NCBI GenBank assembly: GCA_019671005.1
Contig: CM033744.1
Span: forward strand, 41,294,022-41,358,021
Length of the DNA: 64,000 nt
Origin: Hibiscus mutabilis
Taxonomy: Eukaryota; Streptophyta; Magnoliopsida; Malvales; Malvaceae
Direction: 5' to 3'
Numbering within the stretch: position 1 is the first letter of the stretch; the number at the start of each line of letters is the position of its first letter. The notes below the pieces were generated by a model. That model had not been told where the DNA came from and searched no databases. It worked only from the letters and a program-made list of their open reading frames with translations. Position numbers and translations under genes: made by a program. This document shows, piece after piece, positions 37,400 to 49,475 of this stretch.

Positions 37400-40085
37400 T
37401 GTAACACTCTCAACGTATATTTGATGATTAAATACACATTGAATATGTTATTAAATTATTTAACTGATTTCTTTACTTGTAATTTTTTTAAAACATCTGA
37501 CTTAAAACTAGTTTATAAAATAATCCTTTCTCGACTATTGAAGTATTCATAGCCTATTTGCAGATTACTAGTTTTGACCCTGAATTAGTTTATAAAACAT
37601 ATTAGTCAGTTATTAAAATAAGTATGTAACTCAGGGTGAAAACTAGGTATACTGCCTAGGCTCTTTCTTGAAGTTCAAATTGTTACGTGATATACGAGAA
37701 TTAAAAATTTTACCTTTAAAACAACCAACGAATAAATTGATACATAATCTCATAAAATAGAATGCCTTACTGAGGCTTGACAGATTGCAGCTTGATCATC
37801 ATGCCTGGCTCCTCTTCAATTATGCTCTTAGACAACCTACGTGTGAAACAACACACGCTAAGTATTTACTTAGTGAGGCAACCATATTTTAAAGTAAACA
37901 ATTTCAATGTAAAGAATCATATAAAATAGAATGATCAAGTTATTTCTCTGTCATATATCGGTGCAATACATTTCCTGCAAAATGGCAAGTGATTCCAGTA
38001 CAACTTATATCATATCACAAAACTAGTATAATTACCATGTTCTCAGTATTTATCAGTCATCGTAATCATTTGCAATATAACTTTCCTTTAGAGATAGCCC
38101 AAAGTATATAATATGAGATCAAGGTACGTGAGTCATCTTGATAAGGCACCATGGTGTCTAACATAACGTGAACATGAGTATGTACTCGAGGACGCTCTTT
38201 GCTCCTCATAAAAGCACATCGCCAATGCCATTAGCAATGTGGGCTTGGATCCCCAGGGTGCACACCAAGGGCTTGGGTCCCCAAGGTGGAAGTGACACCG
38301 TAGTGCCTAACCTGAACATGATAGATGAGTACGCATTTGAAGACGCTCTTTGCTCCTCATTAAAGCACCTCGTTAGTGCCTTTAGCACTATGGGCTTGGA
38401 TCCCCAGGGTGCAACACCAAGGGCTTGGGTCCACAAGGTGTATATGACATTGTAGTAGTCACAAAACATGAAACATAACTTGCACGATGCTGTTGCTAAG
38501 GACTCTATGGATATCTAACTATACCATGAACTCTCATATCATAATACTTGGGCATTTTATTTCATTATCAATCAATCGTTATCATTCATGTAAACGGACA
38601 ATTTACATCCCATATTTCATCATAATTTTTCATATGTACTTGTCATTACTGCATTATGCATCAATATAAATTATATAAGTCGATATTAGGCAGTTCATAC
38701 CCAATATCTAAAATCCGATTTATCTTAGATAAATTTTTATGCCATATCAATGTATCACATATGTCATTTAATATTTCATGCCATTTGCATATCTTTAATC
38801 AACATATATTTCATTAATATCAAGGTCGACTTATCGCAAGTCTTCCTCATATCATATCATATATATATATATATATAATATGTAAAATGCACTCACTTGT
38901 AGCGATGCAAAAGTAGCCTCACTAAGCTTATTTGGTAACATTTTCTTTTCTTCTAATATTTGTGTCTCATTTGAAACTTAAAACTGAGATGCATGGCTTA
39001 AATCGAGCTTGAAAAATTTCCTTCTTCTTTCTCCTCTTTTTCCACGGTTTTGAAGATGATTTTTTATTGATAAATATTAATATTTGTATATCTATGCCAC
39101 TTGTATAATTAAAAATGAATTTAAAATTCATTTTATTCTAATTTACGAAAATGTCCCCAACTGAATTCATATTTACTAGTTTGCCATTTTGTAAAATTCC
39201 AACTAGACTTAGCTGTATCCGAACCATGCACTATTCAACCACTAAAAAGATCTCAAAATTCCTTCCATGTCCCTTTTTGAGTTAAAAGACCAAAATACCC
39301 TTTACTAATCAACTTTTCACAAAATTGTCATTCTATGCCATTTCAGTCAAATAAATTTAACACAATTATTTAACTCTCTAAATATCCATAAAATAATATG
39401 TTATAACTCTTCCAAGGTCTATGGAATCATCTCTAAAATTTTAGCTCGATCCGATTTACCGGTAATTATCTAGAATTTTATCTGTTACTAAATAAATTCC
39501 TTAATCAAAATAAATCATAGGATTCATCCTGAATCGAACTAAAAATATTTCCAAAACTTGGGAATGATTTTTATATCCTTCTTCTATCATATAGTAAAAT
39601 TTCATAATTTTCCAGTTCGATCTGGGTACCTGAATTTTACTTAAACTTTGACTGCTATTTTTCAATAATCAAAATATCGGATTAAACCAGTTATTCCACA
39701 TTCGATCCACACCCTAAGGTGCTCTATCTGTTTATGGAATAAAAACCCCTAACTTTTGGGAATTTAGAACTTTAGTCCTTCAACTTTTCATATTTAGTCT
39801 TGTACCATACAAGTTTTGACTGCTTATCATTTTGGTCACTAATTTTAAACTTCAATTAACATTTCAAATTTTCCTCATATTTTAACTAAACTTTGCAAGT
39901 ACCCTAATTAACTGTCCCTCTATCATCTGATGCTTTTAAATCTCAGAAATTCCTTTTCCATAACTCATAATCAAAGAAATCATAACTTTTGCATTTCTGT
40001 CATTTTAGTCACTAAGATAGCTTTTAAACTATTATCTTAGTACTAAATGATCATTAATCAATTTAATAAAATTCGGGGTATTACA
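37400..40085. mobile_element. LTR-like element (probable solo LTR), perfect 5-bp target duplication
   Basis: Begins TGTAACACTC and ends GGGGTATTACA. On the minus strand it starts TGTAATACCCCG, the usual opening of many plant gypsy LTRs, so it is probably inserted in minus orientation. Both ends touch ATCTT (37395-37399 and 40086-40090), a perfect 5-bp duplication. The 2,686-bp unit holds a tandem repeat (38152-38456) and the phrase gtagcgatgcaaaagtagcc, but no gag-pol. This is what a solo LTR left by recombination between two LTRs looks like. A non-autonomous element is the alternative. Confidence 0.7.
38152..38456. repeat. Two tandem units of about 150 bp inside the LTR
   Basis: Each unit contains gacgctctttgctcctcat, gggcttggatccccagggtg and ccaagggcttgggtcc. 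The two units (about 38152-38300 and 38301-38456) differ by scattered substitutions and small indels. They are GC-richer than the rest of the LTR, perhaps a promoter/enhancer-type repeat. Confidence 0.7.
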
Positions 40086-40090
40086 ATCTT

Positions 40091-40525
40091 CGTCAGCGAC
40101 AAAGGTTAGATCCAACAAATCTATCATTACAATCATAAAATATGAATTTCAAGGAGTGTAAACCGATAAAAAAAATTAAAATCAAACCAAATTAAACCTA
40201 ATTCTCGTCGAAGTTTCTTCTTGTATCGTATTATTTTAAATTTAACACGGTTGGTCCATTATGCCTATATATTTGGAATGCAGTTGTGAAATGGAATAGT
40301 CTATATTTTATAATATTTTTTAGTAAATCAGAGAAAGAGACCGAAGGAAATAGACGCTTTCAAGCAACTAAACTAGTTTGCTTTCACAACCAAAATCGAA
40401 TCTATTTGTATCTCATAAACAAGAAAGCTCCAGTTAATTTTTTTTTTTGGATAAATTAAGCTCCAGCTAAGTTTCGAATAAGCAGTAGATTCAATTTTTC
40501 CAAAGAATTTACTTCCATATTATTA
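40091..40525. other. Intergenic, PPR 5' flank
   Basis: AT-rich; upstream region of the PPR gene. Nothing else seen. Confidence 0.45.
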
Positions 40526-43205
40526 ATGTTTATGCTTTACAAGACGGCCAACAGGATCATTAACAGAAACGAAGCAACAGCACTTTTGGAAGAAACATGT
40601 TCAAGAATCCTGTCATTCTGCAACTCCAACGCTTTCAGAAAAGGTCCGTGCATTCACAGTCCCATAATAAAACTGGGTCTTCAACACCATATGTATTTGA
40701 ACAACACCCTCTTGTCTCTTTAGTCAAAATGCTTTGGAGTGGAAAAAGCACGCCACTTGTTCGACGAAATGCCGCAAAAAGACGTCGTGTCTTGGACTGT
40801 GATCCTATCGGCTTATGTCAAGAGCGGAAACCATGGAATGGCCCTTCGAGCTTTTGATTCTATGCTAATATCTGGGGAATGCCCGAATGGGTTTACGTTG
40901 TCGGGTGTGCTGCATTCGTGTTCGGCTTTAGGAGAGTTTGAGTATGGGACTTGCGTTCAAGGTTATATTATAAAGCAAGGGTTTGATCAGAACCCCGTTT
41001 TGGTTAGTGGTTTGGTTGATTTTTACTCCAAATTTGGTTTAATAGGTGAAGCCTCTAACTTGTTTATTGATAAGGGAAATCATGATATTGTTTCTTGGAC
41101 AATGATGATCTCTTCATGTGTTCGAGCTCGGAGATGGAGTCAGGCTTTGCGACTTTATATCGATATGGTCGAGGCTGGGGTTCCTCCAAATGAGTTTACT
41201 TTTGTTAAGCTTTTGGGAGCTTGTGGTGTCCATGGTTTAAACTCTCATATGATATTGTGGGGAGTCAAGTTGAATGTGGTATTGAAAACGGCTTTGGTCG
41301 ATATGTACTCGAGATGTCAAAGGACTGAAGATGCATTGAAGGTCTCAAATTTGACTCCGGAATTCGATACCTTGTTATGGATTGCTCTTATTTCTGGGTT
41401 TGCACAAAACTTTATGTTTCGAAAGGCTGTTGCTACATTTCGTGATATGAGGGTCTCTGGTTATATACCGAATAATTATACGTTCTCCAGCATCTTGAAT
41501 GTTTCCTCATTAATGTTGTGTCTAGAACTTGGGCAACAAGTTCACTCGAGGGTGATAGTAGCTGGTTTGGAGGATAATGTTTCGGTTGGAAATGCTCTTG
41601 TCAACATGTATGTCAAATGCTCCTATAAAGTCGATGATGCACTGAGAGTATTTAGAGGAATAAACTTACCGAATGTCATTTCGTGGACCTCTTTGATTGC
41701 AGGTTTTGCTGAACATGGTTTTCAACACGATTCTTTTCGATTATTTACCGAGATGAGAGCAGCAGGAGTGGAACCAAATTCCTTTACCATCTCTAGCATC
41801 ATTGGGTCCTTCAGTGCTGCAAAATTGCTTCCTCAGACACTAATGCTACATGGACTTGTTGTTAAAACAAGCTTATATAAAGATACAGTTGTTCAGAATG
41901 CCCTTGTAGATTTTTATGCTGGATCTGGGATTCTAGATGATGCACGGCGAATAGTTGATACGATGAGTTGTAGAGATGCAATCACATACACTACTTTGGC
42001 GTCAAGAATGAATCAAATGGGTCATCATGAGTTGGCATTGAACATTATCACTGATATGAATAATGATGATATCAAGAATGATGAATTCAGTACGGCCAGC
42101 TTCCTATCTGCGTCAGCCGAGTTGGGCACAGTGGTTACCGGAAAGCAACTTCACTGCCATTCCGTGAAATCCGGTTTCTGCAGGTGGGTTTCTGTTTTAA
42201 ATGGGCTAGTAAACTTGTATGGAAAATGTGGATGCATGCGCGATGCACAAAGAGCCTTCAGGGAGATCGCTGTGCCGGATACTTTTTCATGGAACGGGTT
42301 GATATCTGGATTGACATCGAACTTTTTCATGGAACGGGTTGATATCTGGATTGACATCGAACGGGTACATTTCCTCTGCTCTCTCTGCTTTTGATGATAT
42401 GAAATTATCAGGAGTTAGACCCGATGCTGTTACATTCTTGTCAGTGCTCTCAGCTTGTAGTAACGGTAAATTAGTCGATATTGGTCTTGAACATTTCCAG
42501 TCCATGAGTGAGATATATGATATAGGGCCACAGTTGGACCACTATGTTCACTTAGTCGATATACTGGGACAAGGCGGTCGCCTAGAAGAGGCTCTGGAAG
42601 TCATACAAACACTGCCCTACAGAGCCAATGCTTTGATCTACAAGACCTTACTGCGAGCCTGCAAAGCACATAGAAATATGCCTCTAGCCGAAGATATGGC
42701 AAAACGAGGCCTTGAACTTGACCCATCAGATCCAGCATTCTATATACTGCTAGCAAACTTGTACGAGGACTCCGGTTGAGGTGACCTAGTCGAGAGGACA
42801 CTCAAATTGATGAGAGAAACACAATTGAGGAAGAATCCCAGCCACAGCTGGGTGGAGATTCGGAACAAAGTTCATCCATTTGTTGCAGGTGAAAGATCAC
42901 ATCCGCAGACAAATCAAATTTACGAGAAAATAGAATCGTTCGAGGCCGAGTTTAAGAATCGTGGATATCGTTGGGGCATGGGAACTAGGGACTCGTATCA
43001 TCACAGCGAGAAGCTAGCAGTTGCATTTGGTCTTCTAAATACCCCTTCTAAGACTCCTATACATATAATTAAGAACAATAGTATCTGCAGAGACTGCCAT
43101 GGGTTCATAAAATTTGTAACTCATCTGGTTGACAGGGAAATAATTGTAAGAGAGGGAAATCGTTTGCATTCCTTTAGAAAAGGAGAGTGCTCATGTAAAG
43201 GCTAA
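40526..43205 (+). pseudogene. PPR protein, PLS/E-DYW class (At5g52850-like), disrupted
   Basis: Organelle RNA-binding protein by family (RNA editing or processing). The frame from ATG 40526 shows many PPR units, such as KARHLFDEMPQKDVVSWTVI and NALVNMYVKCSYKVDDALRV. The E and DYW-related regions follow: HSWVEIRNKVHPFVAGERSH, HHSEKLAVAFGLL and ICRDCHGFIKFVTHL. Three lesions break it. A TAG at 40721-40723 sits where LLSL-x-SKCFGVEKARHL expects a Tyr. A perfect 40-bp tandem duplication (42281-42360) shifts the frame at SWNGLISGLTSN. A TGA at 42777-42779 sits where LYEDSG-x-GDLVERT expects an Arg. The protein also ends CSCKG and lacks the final DYW tripeptide. The long conserved frames suggest recent loss; sequence error is possible for single bases but not for all three. 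The position next to NDUFA5 matches my memory of At5g52840/52850. Confidence 0.85.
42281..42360. repeat. Perfect 40-bp tandem duplication in the PPR gene
   Basis: The unit starts actttttcatggaacgggtt and ends gatatctggattgacatcga. It occurs at 42281-42320 and again at 42321-42360 with no difference. Forty is not a multiple of three, so the duplication shifts the reading frame; the conserved frame resumes after it. Confidence 0.97.
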
Positions 43206-43419
43206 TAAATTTTGTTTTCATTTATGTTTCAGTCAAAATCATTATTAACATTATTGGCAACTGGTTCCAGCCTTTGTCTTTAGAGTTTAAACTCTGTTCC
43301 ATCAAAGAAACAGGCACAATACAAGAATGAAAGAAACATAAACAAAAGGACGATTCGAGAAATGCAATCTTCAACTTCGAAAACCTAACTGTCTCCAGCC
43401 AAAATGCCTTCAACTTGCT

Positions 43420-44765
43420 TTACTCCTTTATCTGTGGCTCACCAGAGGTGATTTTAGGCTCGTCCTTTTTAGAAAGGGCTTCGAGCGTCTTGTAGAACTC
43501 CTCCGGGAGAGGACCAGGACGGTGTAGAGGAACGTGCTTGGGAACTGGAGCATCGTTTTCGATAACCTCACATTCATAGTCTTCGGGAACACCCCAAGGA
43601 TCCCACTCTGCAACCAACATGAAATAGAATGGCATGTGATTATTCGGAAAATGCAAAACATCAGAAGTTTTCTTGCAATTTACTTCATACAAAGCTTGCA
43701 AGAGAGGAGGCTTTACTGTACACTAGATAACAGATTAAAGCACATCAAACAGCTCTAAAAGTGCCAACTAACATAATACCGAAAACAGTAAACACCCTGA
43801 CATGGAGTAGGCCAGAATAATTGACAATTGTGAGTAAATATAAACACCTTGATAAATTTTGAATACGAATTACCGGAAACTAACTATATGCCAGGGATTA
43901 AGTAAAACAACTACCAGACCTTCAACGCAGTAGCACAAACAACGCAAAACCAGAAGAACAACACGAAATAACACCAGCCTAATGCTTGCAAAGTATGGAT
44001 TGACATTTAAATAAACCAAGTTTTGAAGATTGAAGCGATTGGTGAACATTCACAATTCAAAGGATAAAAATGATCAACATTATAAAAAAAAAGTGAATAT
44101 TGATCTCGACTTTAATGTACATGTCAATATATCCCTTTCCATAAGCCAGCAACCATTTCGATCTCAGCCCCCACCCTAGTATTCTCAGCTGATACCAAGT
44201 CCATTTCTATGCTACATTCACAGTCGAATCCATTCCAATTCCCATATCCATCATTAAGTTATGGCTAATCAATTCAAATGTCTTATTTTTAACAGAATTT
44301 CAGATTTTCCGTAAGCAGCCTTGGGAAAGCAAACTAATAATCAGCTCTAATTGAAACAAAAGCGATGGAATGGATACGAACCCTAAAATGACATATACAA
44401 TTAAAACAAAAGCGAAAAAAAGAAGAAGAAAAGAGGTGGAATGGGTACGAACCGATCATTTTCCCGATAAGAGTGAGCTCGTCACGCGCTTCCTCAATGA
44501 GCTCCTCGACCTGGCCGCATCCTAGGCGCTTCTCGATCGTTTCCCAGTCTTCTTCCTCTTGGCAGACCTTCAAACGGTGGCGCGTGAAGCTCTCCACAGC
44601 CTTACGGTAGCCCTCGTCCTCGGGTACGGCCTGGATCTCTTTAAGGGTCTTGTTGTAGAGCCCGATCAGGACTTCCCTGGCGTTGGGGACAACGTCTAAT
44701 CCGACGATCCCCGTCGTTTCCTTCACCTTCGCCAACAACGGCCGCGCGACCAATCGCAGGAACAT
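43420..44765 (-). CDS. NDUFA5: NADH dehydrogenase 1 alpha subcomplex subunit 5 (NDUFA5)
   Basis: Accessory subunit of mitochondrial complex I, in the matrix arm. Two exons in phase: 44765-44453 and 43607-43420, giving 166 residues, a normal plant length. The N-terminus (MFLRLVARPLLAKVKETTGI) is hydrophobic/basic and fits mitochondrial import. The family core reads TGIVGLDVVPNAREVLIGLY, then LKEIQAVPEDEGYRKAVE and KRLGCGQVEELIEEA. The plant C-terminal extension has EWDPWGVPEDYECEV and HVPLHRPGPLPEEFYKTLEA. No lesions. As I recall the Arabidopsis gene is At5g52840, next to the PPR gene At5g52850, the same neighbour as here. Confidence 0.93.
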
Positions 44766-46411
44766 TTTTTAGCACTGTCTTTTTCACCGTCGGATTATGG
44801 CGGCGCACTGTATTACTTCTCTTACCTCGGGTGTTTTTTCCTATGTTGCGATGAACAAAGAACCGGAGCTCGGAGAGTGAGGGAATGTAATCGAGTTCAG
44901 TTGGGTGGTGGTTGAATCCTGTGTGGCGAGTTCATGGGAAGAACGAATCTCGACCGACTATTTTATCGTATGGGTCAACGATCGGATGGTTATGGATCCT
45001 TTGTGGGCCTCTTAATTTTGAAGACTCTCTTGGGCCAAGACTAGTCCATAATGATGAAAGGAAAAATAATATAAAAGGTTAAATAGAAATTTGACCCCTG
45101 AACTATATGTCATCGAATAAAGATGAGCAGCGTAACCAACCGTTCAAATGTGTTTGCTCAAAATAATATGTAATTAATCATATGTTTAGTCGAAAAAATG
45201 CATGTTTTAAGTGATCCTTAAAACTTTTAAATTTACCATTACGTCATCCAAATGTGTGAATTGATGTTTTAGACCTATTTGTTATGCTTTATGACTCTTA
45301 GTTCATATATTTGTTATGTTTTGGTCATTTAGACCTCTAATCGATGAATAATTATTGTGTAATTGTCAAAATAGTTCAAAATAGTTCCGTTTTGGTTAAG
45401 TTTAATTTTTTATACGTTGGTGTGATATCTTTGACCTGATTTTTGATTCATGTTAGGGATATTATAGTTTGGTAATATGCTAATGCACAATGTTTGTAGG
45501 TGTTTTAAGATGGGTGTTTCGGTGTTTGGTCTTGATTTTTTAAAGTTTTAATATAATATTTATCAGAGAGATAGTTTCGTTATTCTAAAAAAAAGAAACG
45601 AACATGTGAAAATTTTTTGTAATAGGTTAAAGGTTAAAACTGTAATCGAACTGTTAAAAAATGGTTAATCGTTGTAACGGTTAACAGTTAAAAAATTTAG
45701 CGAGTAACCTTTTTCTTAATGGTCAGCAAAATTTAATAACTGCTATAATGATTTGCCAATCGTTTTGACTAAACGGTACGGTTAACCGATCATAAACACC
45801 CATAATAATCATGACCCCGGAACTTAATCACACTCCCTCTATCAAGACCTTCAAACACTAGTACTCTATGAGCAGAAAAGAGAAAAGAACCGGACCACAA
45901 TATAAGCAACATCCGAGCTTGCTGCTTCAAGCATAAGCCACCAGAAACTAAGGAGCTTGCTGCTTCAAGCATAAGCCACCAGAAACTAAGGATTCACTTC
46001 AGAACTTGGGGCCCCGTCAAAGAAATAAACACGAATATGAACGAACAAGAACAACACATTATTTGCGTGACCAGCAACCATCCACGATCAATTTATCACA
46101 AAACAAGACGATCAACAAACTAGAAAAATTAGAAATAAGATAAGCAAGTTCTCAAAACTCCCGTAGCATAATCAACAACCCCAAGCACCAGAACTCCAGC
46201 AGTGGTCTAATAGTAAGGTTCGACTCCCCAAGTACCGGAAGCAAAGCCACTCCTCCACTCGACACGAAAGATCTGTGATATACAAAATCAATCCATGATT
46301 AGCAAAACCAAATGAATTTATGTTGCTCACCCATAGATAACACAAATTTTGGTTAATTCTGGTTTATACTTACTTGGACATCTGGCTTGGCTTGCTGGTT
46401 TCCCTTCAATC
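44766..46411. other. Intergenic
   Basis: NDUFA5 promoter side, then sequence with no recognisable gene. Holds a 38-bp perfect tandem duplication (45916-45991). The stretch 45790-46400 is less AT-rich than usual; the part near 46400 may be the 3' UTR of the ancestral DUF247 gene. Confidence 0.45.
45916..45991. repeat. Perfect 38-bp tandem duplication
   Basis: The unit starts agcttgctgcttcaagcata and ends agccaccagaaactaagg. Copies at 45916-45953 and 45954-45991 are identical. Not in a recognised gene. Same kind of event as in the PPR gene 3.6 kb away. Confidence 0.95.
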
Positions 46412-47680
46412 TCACTGCTTAAAATACGAAAGAATCGTAAATATAGTTTGCAGTAGAGTAAGGAAGAGCAAAATAAACGCAGCAATGAATGATAGGAGCG
46501 ACCAAGGAGAGTGGAAATAATTTTTCTTCAATGCTGCATTCCATTTGTTCCATTTTATCTGGTAATGCTTGTTCACCCTATCAAATATCTCAGCATAATA
46601 GAAGTCCGCTGACAAGTAGATAGATTCCCCAAGTTTGTTAAACATTTGGGCAATTGTTTCGTGATCTCCTAACCAATTGTCAATAATTCCTCTCCTACAG
46701 AGTAACTGCACATCTTTGCCTGTGTTGATGAGATTATCCATGAAAGTCACATAATCAACAAAATAAGTTGGTTTGCCAATTGGGAAGAATTGTTCGTAGG
46801 CCATGTAATTGCGCAATTTACGCTCTGTTGAGTCATCAACTTGTAAGGCTGGAATCTTCAATACTGTGGTATGTGTTCTAAACATTATATCGCACATACG
46901 CTTTATCCCTCTGTTGGTATATGTTGTAATCTTTATATCAAACATACCATTTATCCCTTGGTCCTCATTTACCATCTTCGTAACATTGTCACCAAAGAAA
47001 CTGAATCCTGCATCTTCCAGCTCTGTTGCGCTACGTATGAACTTCCATCTCGACTTACTTGAACATTGTTGTAATTTATATTTATCGTGTTGTTTTATTC
47101 CTTGAGGCGAAGGAAGGTAAGTACCATGTATTAAGTCTAGTAGATGGATGAATTGTTTTCTGGGTAAGGAACATTGAGATATTTTAAAAAAAGTAAGAGC
47201 CAACCTTGTGAACGGGACGGATTCTTCATCAATTGGCCTTATCATTTCATTCAACTTGAGCAGCACAACGAAAGGAAGTTGATTTTCAAGCAGTAACAAA
47301 TCATTACGAATGTTGGTTCGAATACGCCCTGCTCTAAAAATGCTCTGTTTGAAACCATTCCGGATAAGCTGAACAGTAAAGCATCCATCATATCTAAAAA
47401 TTGTTGTTTGCATTCGAGTTTAGGAGGAAGAGGTTCTTCATAGAACATGCGAGTTTCTTTTTCTAAGAGTCCCATGGCATCTTGAAAATTCTCAATCCCA
47501 ATTCTGGTTTCAGCAACAATCTCCCAAAAGAGTCGCTTTTTGATAACTTCCATAGCCTCCAAGTGTGGCTTACCATGATGATATGGACCAATTGAATGCT
47601 TTTTCATTTACTTCACGTAATCGATGAGGCACTCTAGGTATTGTTACCTCCGGTTGGATCCGCTTAGGATAATGAACCTA
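46412..47680 (-). pseudogene. DUF247 (UPF0481) protein, disrupted
   Basis: Plant DUF247 proteins are anchored by a C-terminal membrane helix; their function is mostly unknown, though some are linked to self-incompatibility in grasses. Segments in order on the minus strand: IPRVPHRLREVNEKAF (about 47650-47600), SIGPYHHGKPHLEAM with VIKKRLFWEIVAETR (47594-47400), then DGCFTVQLIRN, NDLLLLENQLPFVVL and a long body ending in a membrane segment SLLSFIAAFILLFLTLLQTI. Frame breaks occur near 47597 (between EKAF and SIGPYHHGK, where about ten residues are missing) and near 47405 (between QFLDMM and DGCF). No intact start is found upstream. The 333-codon C-terminal part is still open, so the decay is recent. 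Confidence 0.8.
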
Positions 47681-49184
47681 AAGCATAGTATAAGGAATTT
47701 CATAAATGCTCTCATTTTTTGACCGAAAGAAAAGAGGATAGCTAAATGATTCTAAATATTGATTTCCTTAACAGTTGGTCCTAGATTTCCCATTTTTGAC
47801 CAAATGGCTTTGTATTCTATAAACCCAAGAACACACTTATTGACACATCAAATTATATATTTGACTCGTTCATCAGCGGAACTAAAAATTCATAAAGAGA
47901 ATATAAAAAGATTTTAAAAAAAATTAAGAGGGTAATAATAAGACTTTAAAAAGATCGAAGGAATTACATAATTATTTTTTTCTAAAACAACTATTCTATT
48001 ATCATAAAAAAATAAAAATGTTAGCAGGGCTCAGGCCCCAAAAACACCCTTGTGAGTTCCCCCGATAGACTTGTCGGTAGGGGTGTTAAAAAATGCTTGA
48101 CCCGATTGATCAGACTCGACGATCCGAACCTTAAAAAATTGGATAATTCATTAAAAAATTACCTGACTTGAAATTTTTCGAATAGTTAAGCCGAGTAAAG
48201 GCCGAATTTTTTTTGTAACCAAGTACTCAACACTCGGGATACAAAAAAAGTACAGTAAAAAGATTCAAACACACGTGAACGCGGGATCTTATGCATGCGA
48301 TTAGGAGGTTTGAGAGGGACATAGTGGCAGAACTTAAAGGGTAACTTCATTTTTTAAAAAAAATTAAGGCTTAAACAAATTTTTTTAAAATTTTAAGGGT
48401 TTGACTAAAATTTTTAATGATTTAGAGAGCGATAATAAGAATTTAAAAAAATTGAGAGAAAATTTAACTATAAATATTAAAAATTTTAAAGCTTAATATG
48501 AATTTTTTAAAATCTTGAAAGGTTAAATTATAAAATTTAAAAATTTTAAGGATAAATTTCTAATTTTCAAATTTGAGGGACCATAGCCCCTAATCTTTTA
48601 AAGGTTCCGCCCCTGGATATAGTAAGTGTATTTTCAATTATTTTGACATTGTTGACGACGGTCGGCAATGGTTATTGACAGTAACAACAACATTATTTAT
48701 GGTTGAAAAAAATAAGAAGAAAATATTTTTTTACTTTTTACTTGTGAGAAATTAATAGTATGTTTGATAAATAAAAATAAAAAATTATTTTCTATAGTGA
48801 AAATATGAAAAATATCATTTTTAATCATAAAAATATGAGAAATAAAATACTTACTACATTTATATGTATTCAAGCTAAAATCGGAATTTTTACTCAAATA
48901 TAGTTTAGGGTTTTTTCCCAAGATATAATATTTTTTATTTTAATTCTCGAAATATTACATTTGCTACAATACTCTAAAAGTTGGATTTAACATAATACAA
49001 TTTTAAACAGTATTTTTTTCCAAAAAAACTCTTAAAAAATACTTGAAATTAGATCTTCCTGAACCGGCCTTTAAATTTTTGAGTACCGTAATAAATACAA
49101 TATTTCAATAATTAAAAAGTCTTGGTCGTCTCTTTTCAGTTTGGCGATTTCCATGCCTCAAACCACCATCTGTAACCCTCACTA
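47681..49184. other. Intergenic
   Basis: AT-rich. At 48079 there is a TAGGGGTGTTAAAAAATGC start of the hAT-MITE type, without an identifiable other end. At 48300-48620 there is a dispersed-repeat style segment ending gttccgcccctgg. No gene. Confidence 0.45.
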
Positions 49185-49475
49185 ATGGATTCCCCAATCT
49201 TCATCTCCTCCGACTCTCTCAACTCAATCCTCACCCACGCCACCTTAATCCACCACTTCCACTCTTCGCTCTCGCCGTCTCTGCCGCCATCACCACCCCA
49301 ACCCTCCAAACCTACCCCGTGTCACCCTCCGCCTCTCTCCTCCTCATGCCCACCTGGTCCTCATCCCCATCACTTCCCTATATAGGCGTGAAGCTCGCCA
49401 CCCACTTCCCCCAAAACTCCTCCCTAAACTTACCCGGCGTCCCTGCCAATTACGTCCTGTTCAGCTCAAAGAAAA
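49185..49475 (+). pseudogene. SARD4-like ketimine reductase, 5' fragment
   Basis: Resembles the N-terminus of SAR DEFICIENT 4 (ornithine cyclodeaminase/mu-crystallin family), which in Arabidopsis makes pipecolic acid for systemic immunity. The start MDSPIFISSDSLNSILTHAT and HFHSSL (from 49185) is in one frame. The continuation TYPVSPSASLLLMPTWSSS, SLPYIGVKLATHFPQNSS and LNLPGVPANYVLFSS is in another, so a frameshift lies near 49265-49290. Homology stops after YVLFSS at about 49475, before the NAD-binding domain, so about two thirds of the protein is missing. I recall At5g52810 as the Arabidopsis gene, which fits the order of neighbours. Confidence 0.75.

Noticed and set aside
38152..38456. 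CRISPR-like or protein-coding repeat
   Set aside because: Only two long tandem units inside an LTR in a plant genome; no short repeat-spacer pattern.
46809..47105. Plus-strand frames in the DUF247 region
   Set aside because: Antisense of the recognisable DUF247 coding sequence.
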